Assembly (NCBI GenBank): GCA_034401135.1
Contig: JAWZSP010000002.1
Location: 5,580,001-5,644,000, forward strand
Reading direction: 5' to 3'
DNA: 64,000 bases
DNA from: Volutella citrinella
Taxonomy: Eukaryota > Ascomycota > Sordariomycetes > Hypocreales > Nectriaceae
The notes below the pieces were generated by a model. That model searched no databases. It saw only the letters and a program-made list of their open reading frames with translations, and was not told the DNA's origin. Shown here in pieces: positions 45,492-57,472 of this stretch; the first letter of the stretch is position 1; every line of letters begins with the position of its first letter. The position numbers and the translations under genes were made by a program.

Positions 45492-45826
45492 ACGAACGTG
45501 TCCGTGATTGCGATGACAATGGTGATGGTGGTGCAGTGGTGGATCCAGTGGGGCGTGTTTTGCTTATTATCAATCCGGATCAGCGCGCTGGTTGGCAAGG
45601 TGATGCGATGACTAAGCTACCCCCGATAACCTACCCTACACCTCTCGTCACTGTATAAATATCGAGGTGACACGGTGTAAACACACTGTGCGTCTATAAC
45701 GGTTCCTCTCTATTACTTATAACTGCATTTAGGCCATGGATCATTAAATTCACTCAGATGCCTTTTATTAGGTACATCATTGCTGCAAATACTTACCTAT
45801 CTCACTGCTACAATTGTTGTCGTAGC
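45492..45826. other. Intergenic region between PD-(D/E)XK gene and HET gene
   Basis: About 335 bp, AT-richer than its neighbours, with the promoter of the PD-(D/E)XK gene on one side and the 3' flank of the HET gene on the other. A short imperfect inverted repeat (cacggtgt..acactgtg) lies near 45669-45688. No gene is seen. Confidence 0.4.
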
Positions 45827-48800
45827 TTATAGAATCACAAACTCCTCAACCAAGCCGCCTTCAAAAACTGGATGCCAATCCAACCCGTAAAGACAACAGT
45901 CACTCACCATACTCCATCCCGTGCCATCATCTCGCGGACGCAATACAAAGGGCTGATCAGACCCAGGGAGGAACACGACACGGTCGCCGGCTCGAGCCTG
46001 CGGACCCGCAAGGCCCAAGGAGCCGTCCTTGGATGTAAAGAAGCAGCGGCCATAGCAGCAAAGCTCCATCCTCTTGGCAAATGTTTCCAAATCGTGTCTG
46101 ATCCTGGGCGCATCCTCGTCGTCGGTCTCATCCTGTCCCGACCACCACAGGTAGAACTCAATGTCGCGCAAGAACATGGCCGGATCCTGGTCTGCGAGCA
46201 CGCCGGTTCCGCAGTGGCGGTACCATTCGACGAAGCCAATCTCCGTTTACGCCGACTCTCGGCTCTGGCTGGCTATTAGTGTGGTTGCAAATGCCTTGGT
46301 GACGGAGTTGTTGTACGCGTCTTTCCAATGTGGTATGAGAGTAGCTGCGAGAGACTCCCATGCCTTCATTACCCCGTAAAAGGCGTCAGTACCAGGCACG
46401 CAAGTAGCCCCAGTAGGTAATTCTGGACCGAGAGCCTCGATTGTGTCAACCATTAGTCCCTGAATGACGAGTGCACCATCGTCTCGGAACGCCAGCCCCG
46501 ACAGAACCTCTTTTCTTAGGGTCTCGGCCGGAATACTCAATTGCTGCCCATCAGGCTTCCGTAAGCTGCAATCATCAGGTCCCGAGCATAGGGGACTGGA
46601 GAGGGCTCGAGGCAGAATTCCAGCCTCACTCGTTTCACTGTAGTCCGGCACCCACGAAGCCAGGTCGTTCGATCCTGATCCAACACCAAAACATCTCAGA
46701 ATCGACAAGTCTCGCATCTTCCGGATGACTGCCTCGGTAAACTGGCGGAATATCTGATGCACAGGCAACGCGTAATCGACCGGTATAAAGTTAACATCAA
46801 ACAGGCCCAGCACACCGTATACCCGGTCCCTGATCTCGCTTGCTTGACACACGCGGCTGTAGCTCATGATGCTAACCGGATCACTTCCCTTTTTCAATAC
46901 CCGGAGCCTCCAGACGTGTGCATCTGGATTGAAGCCGGAAAGAGATTGATCTCGGTCGTTGTACGGGGCACTATGCATGCTCGACAAGCCGCCAGCGCCA
47001 GAAATGTCACATCGCCACCCCCCCGAGTCCAAGTCCATCCACGGCGCCGAGTCCTCGCCGCACATGACTGTGGCAAAGCGGCTAAGGGCAACCTCCTGGA
47101 TGACCCAGGTGCGAAAGAACCAGGGCCTGGTGATGAGGGCCTTCCAAGCGCGACGCAGCGGTGCTGGCGGTGAAGAATCGCTGGGACGCAGATCATCTTT
47201 GCTGGTGTCGCGGCCGAGATACGCAAAGACGAGGTGAGAGTCATTGGCAGCTTCGCCGAGCCAGACCACCACCTGGCGTGCGCACCTGTAAATGTCTCCC
47301 ATGATGGTGACTTGCCGGTTCCGTTCTGCGGGCGAGGACTGGTTGATGCAGAGGGCGTCGACCCAGAGCGTCCGCACCTGGGTGCTTTGACGAAGATGCA
47401 CAAGCGCCGAGTGCAGATTTGGCGTGACGGATACAGGCTTTCCATCATTGTACACGTGCTTGCTGAGACTCGCGTCGCCCCAGACGTAGGATACGGCTTC
47501 GTAGTCCGGCTGGAGAGTGATGTCGCTGTTGATAAGGCGGATCGACAACGGTGCGGTCCTATCAGCCGAAGGGAGCACCTCGAGCAGGCGGAATGAGCTT
47601 TGACCCTCTAGTGGGCGGTATTCGAGCTCGTCGCGAGCGGTTGTCGGAGAAAACGGCTTGGTTGATGATGAGCCTGTGTCTTTGGACTGCGTGAATGGTA
47701 TCTCTACTCTCCCGTCCACCAATTTCTTTACTCGTCGATCCCACAGCCGCTTCTGCTCAGCAATCCCTTCGGCTTGCCGGGATCTGACCTCCGCGTAGGA
47801 GGGAAACGACCAGCTCTTGTCTGCGGATCGGCGGGTCTCCAACAGACTGATGACTTCCAGCCTCTGGTGGATATCCCAACTGAGAAACGATCTATTTTGC
47901 CGTATTGGCAGCCCAGCATCGACTGAGAGGCCTGGAAACAAGGGATCGGCGCCCAACTCGAGTAGGAGACGGATGGCTTTCCGTTCATCCTTGTTTATGG
48001 CGACGTACAGCCAATTGGCCTGCGTCGGCTTCTCTTTCTGCCCGGGGCTCCGTAGCATCGCGACAAAGACTGCGTCAATGTGTGGGCCTGGGTACTCGGC
48101 GACCAGATACTGCAACATGTCCAGTTTGTTGTTGTGCATCGCCGATAGAGCCACCTTGCCCCAGCCCTCTCGGTCTGAAGGCAGATGTGGGCCGTATTCC
48201 TCGACGCACCAGCGTAGTAGATGAAGCCGGTTCCTTCTCAGCGCCCTGTGCTGCAACTCTCGAGGGTCTAGAGTAGCCCCATGCCCAATGAGGAGTTGTG
48301 CCATTTCAACACTCATGATGTGAGGGGATACATCTCGTGGTTCAACTCCGCGTTCTAGAAGACGCTCTGCAAAGTCCAGACGGTTCTTGCTGGCACAACA
48401 TTCCATGAGTTTCTGGTAGTCTGATTCTTCCAGCGATTGTGCTGAATTGATCAGTTCGCCCATGAAGGCAAGCATCGAATCGGTAGCGTCGTCTCCCCAC
48501 CGGGGCCAGGCCATGGCGATCTCAATAGGGGTCACATCCTGGGGTGTCTTCGAACGCCCAAAGATGCATGTTCTGCGGCAAGTTGTACTTTCGCCGTGCT
48601 CTACCAGCATCTTGGTCACATCTAGTTGCAGGCCGGCAGCCGCAGCGTGTAGAGCCGTCCCGAAGGAGACACCCTTTCCGCGGCCTCCATCTGCCATTCT
48701 CGGGCTGGCGACACCAGTAGCGACTTGAAAGCGGACAAGTTGCTCAGCAACATCTAGCGCCCCTTGGTGGCAAGCAATGTGCAAAAACATAACGAGCCCT

Positions 48801-49606
48801 GGGTCGTCCGTGGCATAAGAGAAGCCTTGCTGTAACAGATGAAGGATTAACCCGCCCCATGTGTTGTCGATCTCCAGCTCCCACATCGGCCCGTCGTAGT
48901 CTACTCCAGGGGGCCAGCCAACCCAAGTTGTGTCGACCAGACGTTGCGGAGAGATCAGGGCATCAAGGGTAATCTGCAGCAAATTGACTCTGTCGTCCCG
49001 CTCACTCTTCAAATCACTGGCATGGTCAGGCTGCTTCATTGGGATTCCCCAGCGATGCTCAGTTGACATGTCCGCTCCAGCAGCGACAAGGCAGTGAAAG
49101 AGCTCCGGATATCCCAAGACGCAACCATAGACGAGAGGGGAGTTGCCGTCACCATCCAAGCAGCTAGCGGATGCCCCATGGTTGTTGATCAACAACTGCA
49201 CCATCTCAAGGAGGTGAGCGCAGGATTCCCTAGGAGACTTTCCAAGTGCGTCTGGTTGAATCAAGGATGCTTTGATGGCCACGTGCAGCACATCGCTCTG
49301 GCCTGCAAATAAATCGTGGGCTTCATCTTTCTCCAGCAAAGCTCGTGCAAGGTCGATGTCGGGTCGCCAGCTATATGAGAGGCACTTGCTCACAGCCTCG
49401 GCGTGGTATCTCTTGAAGACTGGAGATGACTTGTACAGCTCGAAGAAGTCATCCGATTTGGCCTGCTCCAGCGACGTCCATGCCCGGGGATCGTGGTAGG
49501 CACGTTCTCTGGTGCACAAGCCAACGAGCCAATCTCCTGCCGCTTGGATAGCTTCTTCATCAGCAGAGGTTGTTTCTGGCATGCTTTCTAGCACGCATTT
49601 CTGCAT
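45827..49606 (-). pseudogene. Ankyrin-HET domain protein interrupted by an in-frame stop near its C-terminus
   Basis: The main ORF (46247-49606) encodes 1119 residues: an N-terminal region, ankyrin-type repeats spread over about 100-620 (for example LLINNHGAS, HAAAAGLQLDVTKMLVEHGE) and a HET domain at about 700-845 (YEAVSYVWGD, LWVDALCINQ, MGDIYRCARQVVVWLG, then the WVIQEVALS block). A TAA at 46247-46249 ends it. The same frame stays open for a further 139 codons to 45827 and reads as the normal HET tail (CYGRCFFTSKDGSLGL, RAGDRVVFLPGSDQPFVLR). No in-frame intron removes the stop. A CAA-to-TAA transition would explain it; a truncated but working allele, readthrough or sequence error are alternatives. 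HET proteins mediate heterokaryon incompatibility and programmed cell death. Confidence 0.8.
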
Positions 49607-50323
49607 GGCGCCGGCACTGGGAAGAGCTCAGGTAAAGTAGGTGAATCTATCGTCTTAATGGAGAAATATCGCATGCTCGAGGGTCAATGCGGCCGGCACA
49701 GAGGCGAGGAATCGAACCTAGGTGGTGTTAAGTCAATTGAGGTGAAAGTATCGAACCAGATTCACCTCTATCGACTAAAGGAAAAGCTGTTGGGGCCAAG
49801 ATAATGCGACGGCATTGCTATCGATCTGCATTTGGACACATTTCACCCAATCTGACTAAGATTCAGGCAGAAGAGGCAGGGGTTTTGCACAGCCCGCGAC
49901 AAACAGGCCCCACGCCGTACCCTGTCACCACTGCGAACGGCACTAAAATATACAGCAAGCCCAGCTCAATGCGGTTGAGAATTGACTTGTAGAGTAGCCC
50001 ATGGAATCGCTGCTGCCTGTATGGTGTTGGCCATTTCCGTCCATCTCTTGGCAAGTCAAATATCTGGAGCCAAATGCATCGACGTCTTATCAAGTGTGTA
50101 CAAGAATCACGTCCGTCTGCCAATTTCTTCTGCAGATGAATTGAATCCACACCGCTCCATTCCTTCTTTCTGCACACGACCGCATTCTCGCGCTATCTTT
50201 CTGTAAAATGAAGAGTCATTGCATCCACCAGAGGTTTTCCTTCCTAGTTTTCATTTATACCCCACATGGACGCCCCATCTCGACCCCTCAAGTCGCTGCC
50301 GGTCCCCATGTGTTGTTGAGACA
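49607..50323. other. Intergenic region upstream of the HET gene
   Basis: No gene was supported. A hairpin with an 8-bp stem (gaggtgaa/ttcacctc) lies near 49739-49768. The minus-strand ORF at 49863-50177 has no motif. Confidence 0.4.
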
Positions 50324-50480
50324 TTAGCCAGCACCGTGAGACCCGCCAGGGGCACCGCCGATAAAAGTCAGTGTGCTGCTGCCTGTAGTCGAGGAAGTAG
50401 TACTGCTAGGTCGAGTATGAGCAGTGTCGGCCGATGTCTCCGTCACACTCACTGCTTGCAACTGCAGCCGACTCGAAAAG
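50324..50480 (-). pseudogene. Orphan Ser/Thr-rich C-terminal tail like that of the subtilase-like protein
   Basis: The minus strand reads a Ser/Thr-rich stretch (TSADTAHTRPSSTTSSTTGSS), then TFIGGAPGGSHGAG and a stop. The subtilase-like protein at 30294-34424 ends with two FxGGAPGMG repeats and the identical last residues GGSHGAG. No upstream enzyme domain is found here, so this is probably a paralogue fragment or the last exon of a decayed gene. Confidence 0.4.
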
Positions 50481-50546
50481 CAGCCCTGCTTACAATAGTG
50501 GTTGCAAGGCAAGGACCAAAATGAGGAGTCTTCTCAATTGAGCTAG

Positions 50547-50829
50547 CTATGGAGGAGCCTTTGCATGGATGGTTGCCGTGGACGGCTCGCCTGCGATGGA
50601 TTTCTCCGCTAAGACGCCACCCGCTGTCATTGCTCCTAATGCAGTCTTGGTAGGATGCTAGCGCTGGTGTTGGTATCGCGCGAATAAAGCCGCAATCAAT
50701 CAGGATGGCCACCCTGCTTGATCCTTTTACCCGCGTTTGTGTAATGCGTACCTTTCTTGTGGCTGAACTACCTGTACCCTCCGATACCGCAAGACATACT
50801 AGGGAGGACAAAAGCGATGCCGGGCACAT
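50547..50829 (-). CDS. Possible small secreted peptide gene
   Basis: Exons 50752-50829 and 50547-50645, joined over a 106-nt intron (GTACGC donor, CCAAG acceptor), would give 58 residues. The start MCPASLLSSLVCLAVSEG resembles a signal peptide and the second exon reads TALGAMTAGGVLAEKSIAGE. The model is in frame but rests on weak splice sites. It might instead be the 5' part of a broken gene whose end is the orphan tail at 50324-50480. Confidence 0.25.
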
Positions 50830-51072
50830 GATGACGAATTTAATAATGGCCAGATTTGGCGTTGGCAGTGGGGAAATTGAAGCAACTCTTGTTCATTCGC
50901 AATCACAGGTTGTCTCGATAGCTTCAACCTCCCCAAGCATGATCCACCCCCGCTCGAACCCGCCACCAAGTTGCACGCACACAACCATCGAATCCTGTTT
51001 CCGACTCCTCCTCCTGTGATGACCGTATGTCTTCACCAGCACCCGTTTCGCCAAAGCTCAGGTCGCCTGCAT

Positions 51073-52168
51073 CTACTCCCCGATAATACATTTACGCGTC
51101 AAGGTAACATCATCCAACGCAAGATTTACACTCGTAAATTCGCCTCCGACTTCAAGTACAACAGCGAGTATGACTTGGCTGCCAGCCTGGGCATCGGTTG
51201 GCGCCTGGTACAAGTAGGCCAACGGTTGATAACCGTTGATAACAGGCTGAGGGGAAGGATTGATTCGGGTAAGCGCCTGGCCGTTGATACTGGCACTAGG
51301 CCACCAGGTGTAGTCGGCGTTAGGGTTGGCGTAACCCTCTCTGACATAGAACTGGAGCAGATATGTGGCCCCGGGCACGAGATCGGTGGCCAGCGTCTGC
51401 TGAGCCGTCGAGGCTTGAAAGTTAGAACTGAAGGATGCGGCACTGAAAGAGATTGACATGGTTAGCATATCAAATGTTGACGGCTTGGCATGTCAAGGCT
51501 TACACATTAACGTCCCCGGTACGAGGAGGCGACGAGCCCAAGCTCATGACGCCGCCCAACGTCCATGACGCAGCTGCGCCGTTTTGCCGATCTTCAAAGC
51601 CACCATTGACGACGACCTGAGTTTCTGTGCAGACTTCGGGCCCTGGCGCAGCGGTTGTGGTTGTGGTGGTCGCCTCAGTAGTGGTAGTCTCCTCAGCTTG
51701 CGTGGTTGTCGTAATTGTGTCGGTCGTTTCAGTGGTGGTGACATCGATTTCAGTGGTGCTGGTGGCCTCATCGGATGTGGCAGAGGTCGTTTCGATCGCT
51801 TCCGTGGTGGTCGGCTCGTCGGACGTAGCAGTCGTCAGGTTATCGGATGTGGCAGTCGTTGTTTCGATCACTTCAGCAGAAGTGGTTGCATCAGGCGCCT
51901 CAGAAGTGGTCGTCTCCGATTCATCTGAAGCGGTTGCCGATGTCGTTTCGATGGTAATGACGGTAGAGAGCGATTCGGAAGACGAGAGCGACTCAATGAT
52001 TGTCGAAGAAGTCTCGGAAGCCGTCGACGAGGACATAGCTGTGTCGGCAGTGGAAGAGACAGAGACCGCGGCTGTCGTAGTCGTCATCGGCTTGCAGGGA
52101 CCAGCATCGACGCGCAAGACGCCGAAGGCCGCTGCTGCGAGAACAGCGACAACTCTTTGGAGAGACAT
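51073..52168 (-). CDS. Secreted Thr/Ser-rich mucin with C-terminal carbohydrate-binding-like (jelly-roll) domain
   Basis: Exons 51504-52168 and 51073-51442 (61-nt intron with branch gctaac) give 344 residues. The ATG at 52168 starts a signal peptide (MSLQRVVAVLAAAAFG, cleaved near RVDAG). Residues about 26-185 are almost entirely Thr, Ser, Glu and Ala in loose repeats, a mucin-like, probably O-glycosylated stalk. From VCTETQVVVNGGFED onward the sequence follows the CBM4/9-type beta-sandwich pattern: NGGFE, W-x-L-GG, a central ATYLLQFYVR strand and the final LDDVTLT. Such proteins are often cell-wall or matrix-associated and may bind polysaccharide. No catalytic site is seen and the ligand is unknown. 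Confidence 0.7.
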
Positions 52169-52782
52169 TATGACACAGGTGAAGCAACTTAACGAATGAC
52201 TTTGATACAACGAGTGACGAACAACCCAAGCTGTTGTCCAAGGGGTTTGGGAGGATTGGCATGCAGCTGGGCTGTTGGCGTTTTATTATTTCTCCTCGCG
52301 GCTACGCTAGCGAAGTATTCTTGTCCTATTTGGGCGACGCTACGAGCTCGGGTGCCTGAGTTGGGGCCACCACTGTTGATCATATTGCTTTTATTGGGCT
52401 GCGCTGGGCCGCTAGCATGGACTATTGCCAATAGCCCCGTGATGGGCGGTCCTCGAAAACAATGGCTAATTCAGATAAGATAAGAATCTTTCACCCAAGA
52501 GACGCGTCACCTCTAGCGAACACACCTGCAGTGACATAGTCTACTCTACCAATCGTTGTCGATGAGTTACTGGACTTGTCTCAGGGCCATCGCCCCGGAG
52601 CGCAGCGCAGTAATCGTGACATTTATTCCAGCAGACCCCTCTATGAGGGGACTTAATTGTGAAACTCCCATAACAAGGGTTGGGCATACTGCACCAATGC
52701 GTTTGTACATCTTGACGGCCAGCAGACGCAAGTTGCTGTCCCTAGTCATCGAATCTGAGTAGGTAGCAAATGCGTCGACAAA
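52169..52782. other. Intergenic region, nothing clear
   Basis: This holds the promoter of the mucin gene and the 3' flank of the next minus-strand gene. Short ORFs lack motifs. Confidence 0.4.
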
Positions 52783-53659
52783 CTAAACTTGCTTGCCAGC
52801 CTTAGCCTTGGCATCTGCAGCAGCTGCACCTTCACCGATGAGTTTCAAGACATTGTCAAGAATGGTGTTGCCCGTTGTCGGGCTTCCAGTATTGCCTCCC
52901 GCGCCGCCACCCACGCCTCCAGCTTCGCCGGCGGCAGCAGGAACAAAGACTGCCCATTCTCCAGTGAGATCAGCAACGGTCAGCGTCAACTCGTTCTCTT
53001 CCTTCTCAAACTCGAGTTCTCCAATGCTTTCATCGATGACAAAGGCATTTGTAGCCGCGTCAAGCTTGCCAACCTTGCCCTGGCTGATATCAAGTGTATC
53101 TACACAAGCAGTTAGCATTTGGCTCGACATGTTCAGTGTTCCATTCGGTATTCACTTTGCGCATTCAGGATATAATCAATCTTCTGCAGAGTAGCTCCAG
53201 GAGCCTTGGCTCCCAGCGCGACCTTGAAAGACAATTCCTCGACATTCTTGAAACCAGTGGGCGGGGCGGCGGGTTTGGTGTTTGTGGAAACAGTGAGACT
53301 ATTTGCGGCGGCGTTCTGAAACTCGACCTCGAACTTTCCGTTGACCTGTTTCCACTGTGATGAGCGACAAGCGTGAAAGGCGGAGTGATGCGGAAACCTA
53401 CGACAGGTGGAAACAAGGCATCCTGCTTGAGATTGCCGCCCTTGAGAGCCACAGCCTCATCAAACTTGGCCTCTATTTCGACTTCATTCTCGACCGTCTC
53501 GTTGCTCTTACGAACTCCGCTGGGAGGAGGTCGCTGCGCACCGGTACCGGTACCAGCACCGGCACCGGCCTTCGGATCGAGAGCACCGACATTGGCGGCG
53601 GGCGCTGCCAAAACAGCAGAGAGCTGAAGGAAAGCAGCGACAACAACGGGAATCTTCAT
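52783..53659 (-). CDS. Secreted protein of unknown function
   Basis: Exons 53402-53659, 53156-53354 and 52783-53099 (introns of 47 and 56 nt) give 257 residues. The ATG at 53659 starts a signal peptide (MKIPVVVAAFLQLSAVLAAP). A short Gly/Ala/Thr spacer (AGAGAGTGTG) precedes two regions with alternating polar and hydrophobic residues, such as WKQVNGKFEVEFQNAAANSLTV and ELEFEKEENELTLTVADLTGEW, suggesting a beta-rich fold. A Gly-rich linker and an Ala/Lys C-terminus follow. Cysteines are essentially absent. No family or catalytic motif is recognised. Confidence 0.65.
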
Positions 53660-54547
53660 ATTGAAGCTTGGATAGATGGAGGAAGTTGTGTGTCGAAAGT
53701 AAAAGGTTGAAATGTGATCCGGCCACAATTTGGAAGAAGCGAACAAGTTGCACCAGGCAATTGGGAGTGAGCAGTGAAGTTGATGATGGAACAGATGATG
53801 CGGTTCGATGTTTGTCGTGGGTAGTGGCCATCTCTTATACCTGGCCCAACTCTATCACTTGGGGACACAACTTTAAAACCAATCTTATCAATCATCCGGC
53901 TGGTTCCCAGTTCTCAGACGCATCAAAGGCAAGTCCCTGGCATGAGACGAATGTAACTATTGCAAACACCAAGCAGTTCCAGGTTTCTATGGGTCTTTGG
54001 CTGCTACGCGGTTTCTGAGCGGCTGCTGGATCCGGGGTAATTGAGACCAACCCTGTTTCAAGATGGCAGCGAGCTAATTTAGGCGACATTCCGCTGTGTC
54101 AATGGAGTAGCGATGACATTCCAAGGCTCCACACGCAGTTGGTGACCCTGGTCGATGTTTCAAGTCAAAACTGCTTGGCAATCTGATAATGCTCATGACA
54201 AAACCACTAATTCCTTGGCAAGTTAGACGTCTGCCAAGCTGTCTCGAGTGGCCAGTTCTGAGACTTTGAAGATATAAATAATATTTCAGCTGATGCGGGC
54301 GGGGGCTGCTACTCTAGGGGTCTTTCTCGATGGACTTTAGGGTATTTCAGCATAGGTGCCAGGAGCTCCTGGCTTCAGGCTCCCTCATCCCCCAACCGCC
54401 AACCTGGGTCATCTCAAACTCCAACGTCCTTAGCAACACCAAGATTGCATTCATGTTTTGCAACATTATCCTTAACTTGAAGCTGAGTGGTAAGTTGCTC
54501 TCAACTACCTTAGGGCTTAAGCCCTACTGTATTGACTCGATCAACTT
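53660..54547. other. Intergenic region, 0.9 kb
   Basis: No supported gene or repeat. It holds the promoter of the secreted-protein gene and the 3' flank of the permease. Confidence 0.4.
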
Positions 54548-56373
54548 CTACCAAAGCTTCTCCCAGCATCGTCGTACAAACGACATCTCTGCCAACCGTT
54601 GCTTATAATTCGCCTCAATACCGCCATCCTCCCAGATTGCGCATTCATCATCGATTTCCTTCTTTCCTGTGACAAGATCGGCTTCATCGGGGCTGACGAT
54701 CTTGGTGCGCTTGATCGCCTTCCAGAAAATATAAAGACAACAACAGTAAACAGGGCAAAAATAGCTCGTAACAAACTTCTGAGTGCTAAAGGGGTGGAAG
54801 CCATCCCAGCCCAGGAAGAACATGGTGAAGAGGCCGAGACCCAACACCCACCAGGAAACCCAAACTCCGAATGGGGCTTTGTAGGGCAAAGCATCGTCCG
54901 CGAGGCCCTGGACCTTGCGTGCGCGAGTCCAGAAAATGAAGACAACAATCATGCCGGTGTAAACAGCCACTATTCCGGCCGTAGTCAAGCTCACGAGCCA
55001 GAAGAAGACTGATGATGATGAATTCGAGGCTGTGAGAAAGGTCAGGCATGAGCAAGCACTGACGACGCCGACGCAGTAAATTGGTACGCCCGCCTTCGTG
55101 CATCGCATCAGGAACTTCGGAGCATGTCCATCTAAATGAGGGTTATGGATGTTAGTGGACAAATACTCCACGCTGGGCGCACCTTTCCTCTGCCGGCACA
55201 CTTACCTCGAGCAAGACTGTACAGGGTTCTGGAGGATGTGTAGACATATGCATTGCCACAGGACCAACCGGATATAAGTACAAGAGCGTTGATGAGGTCT
55301 GGCAGACCAGTAATTCCAAGGTTCTGGATGCCAATGACCCAAGGAGATGCACCAACGCCGGGTGCCTGGCTGGACTGGGCGGCGAGAAGGCCCTCGTCTG
55401 TGGAATCGCAAATAATGCCCACGGCCAACACTCCAATAATGTAAAAGAAGACGAGTCGATAGAAGATAAGTTTCGCGACTCGAGGAATAGTGCGTCGTGG
55501 GTTTTGGATTTCGCCAGAAGATAGCGCGATCATGTCGGGTCCAGCGATACTAAATACAGCATAGATGACGACAGCCCACCAGGCAAGAAAGCGTCCACTC
55601 GCACCTGTTGCATAGTATGCATGCATTGCGTTACCGTCTCCCCATGTGCGGAATCCATAGGCATCATGCTTGGGGTTTCCGCCGCACATTGTTACGAGAG
55701 TCAGCATACAGAGACCGATCAGAAGAATAATCTTGGTCGAGGAGGCGATGAACTCGGTCTCGCCGTAATACCTAGAGAGTTAAGTAAAAGATGTCAGCTG
55801 GTGAGACTCGAAACGTCCAAGGCGAGGATCCACCTACTTGACACCCACGATATTGATGATAATACAAACGACCATAGCAATGGCGACCCAAACAGCAGGG
55901 TTGATGGAGGTGTTCCAGTATTGGACAACAGTAGCCACAGCGCTGTATTCAGTGCATACGAGCATGACACTTGCGTAGAAGTAGACCCATCCCAGAGCAA
56001 AACCAAAGGCCGGGTCAACAACCCGGCTTGAAAGCTCGAAAATAGTGCCGCGAACCGGCAGATATGCGCTCATCTCGGCAACGCACAAGTTGAGAGGCCA
56101 GATGAAGAAGAGGGCCCAGAAAATGAAGCCAAGAAGCAAGGATAGGGGGCCGGCTTGCTGAAGAACGCTGCCGATGCCGACGAAGAGCCCAGTGCCAATC
56201 GCCCCACCGATGGCCATGAGCTGGACATGACGAGGGGAGAGGCCTCGCTTAGTCTGCCGGTACTCGGCTTGTATCGCAGTGGGAGAGAGGTCAAACATAA
56301 TGCCTGCGGAAATATCTTGGTGGGCAGTGTTGTGGGCTGACGCTTGGGTCTTGCCATCCAACGATGAAGTCAT
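54548..56373 (-). CDS. Amino acid permease (APC superfamily, fungal YAT type)
   Basis: Exons 55838-56373, 55206-55771 and 54548-55131 give 561 residues. The protein is a plasma-membrane amino acid:proton symporter by family. The signature RHVQLMAIGGAIGTGLFVGIG in TM1 is diagnostic, followed by GEM-like AEMSAYLPVRG, the PDMIALSSGEIQNPRRTIPRV loop, and SGWSCGNAYVYTSSRTLYSLA before the second intron. About twelve TM segments are visible, with charged N- and C-termini. Introns of 66 and 74 nt are standard. It diverges from a P450 gene about 1.1 kb away. The preferred amino acid cannot be read from sequence. Confidence 0.92.
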
Positions 56374-57472
56374 CCTGAGGACGGGGGAAACTGGTAGGCA
56401 GGAACAAAACAGAAGGTAGCAATAAGTAGAGGAAAGGAGGATTGGCTATGAGTCCGGGTGGCAGAGCGAGTTGTGCAATGTGTGGTTCCAGTTTAGTTGC
56501 TCGCTCTTGCGTCAGTGATAGACGCCTAGAATGGCCACCAGGGTAGCTGGGCTGGCCTTTAAATACTTAACAATGTCTCGGACCGAATCCCCTTCATCGC
56601 TGCTGCGAAGATGGGAGTGTGGCTACTGTTCGCTAGCGAGTAATTACAAGACAAGACCAGACCTCAGTGTGACGGCAAAATGCTACCCCGCTTCCCCGGA
56701 TCTCATCGCATCTTACGTGGTAGAGAGATGGAGATATGGTCGTTGCATCTTGTCAGGGCGACATCTGTTCAACTTGCCCCTTGCAGCGTAGTCAAGGCCG
56801 CCAAGGGAGTCTGCTGCACATACCCCTTTCAGTATAGCGTACATACAGAGCCCCACGACTTGTGTCCATGACGGGGTGTGTCAAGCCATCTATCTCTACA
56901 ACATTCCCCTTTCGGCATAGGGCGGCCGCTGCCACCATGCATTTAGTGGGGCCGGCCGCCGGCGACACAATGCTGTTTACTCTTGGTGGCTTGGGCTTGA
57001 CCAATGCTAACTCTGCACATAGCTCTATCAGAGGCCCTGCAAGCCTCATAGCGACGAAATTGGCAAGACGAAGATTCGGGACCATGAGTAGCTTTCGAAA
57101 GCCGACAGATGCCGGCGACCCCCCCCCCCGCTTGCAATGATTGTGTCGGAAGACCATTCCTTCAGCCAGGGGCGAGAACTGACAGAACAGCAGCCAATGA
57201 CCAACCAGGCGTTTCAAACATGATGAAGCCGAGATTCGGGTGACTCGGTCCGATGACTTTACCGCGGTGTCTCAAGTGAACACACCCCAGACTCTGGCCT
57301 CTCCTCAACCTTCCCCTTTCGAGCATACCCAAGCTGCTCATCACAACTGTGGTGAGTGCAACCTTTGCTACAACTGGGTATTAAACGCACAGCACTCTCT
57401 CGGTTGAGAGGTTTTAACTTCAAGCCCTCTACCATCCCGTGTTCCTCCACCGACGTTAACTGACCTGCCAAG
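56374..57472. promoter_or_regulatory. Divergent intergenic region between permease and P450
   Basis: About 1.1 kb holds the promoters of both divergent genes. The ORF on the minus strand at 56792-57217 has no motif and is probably not a gene. A run of nine C occurs at about 57121-57129. No operator was identified. Confidence 0.4.

Noticed and set aside
44821..45507. Plus-strand 228-codon ORF opposite the PD-(D/E)XK gene
   Set aside because: It is antisense to the low-complexity N-terminus; the minus-strand frame has the conserved domain and intron support.
49676..49752. Possible minus-strand tRNA: ggttcgattcc-like T-loop with a 7-bp outer stem
   Set aside because: The acceptor-like stem pairs, but the T stem has a mismatch and no proper D or anticodon stem can be drawn. 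At best it is a tRNA-like relic.
51627..52199. Plus-strand Val/Ser-rich ORF of 190 codons
   Set aside because: It is antisense to the Thr/Ser-rich mucin; the Val bias comes from reversed ACN codons.
56792..57217. Minus-strand 141-codon ORF between permease and P450
   Set aside because: No domain, signal peptide or splice support, and it lies in a promoter region.
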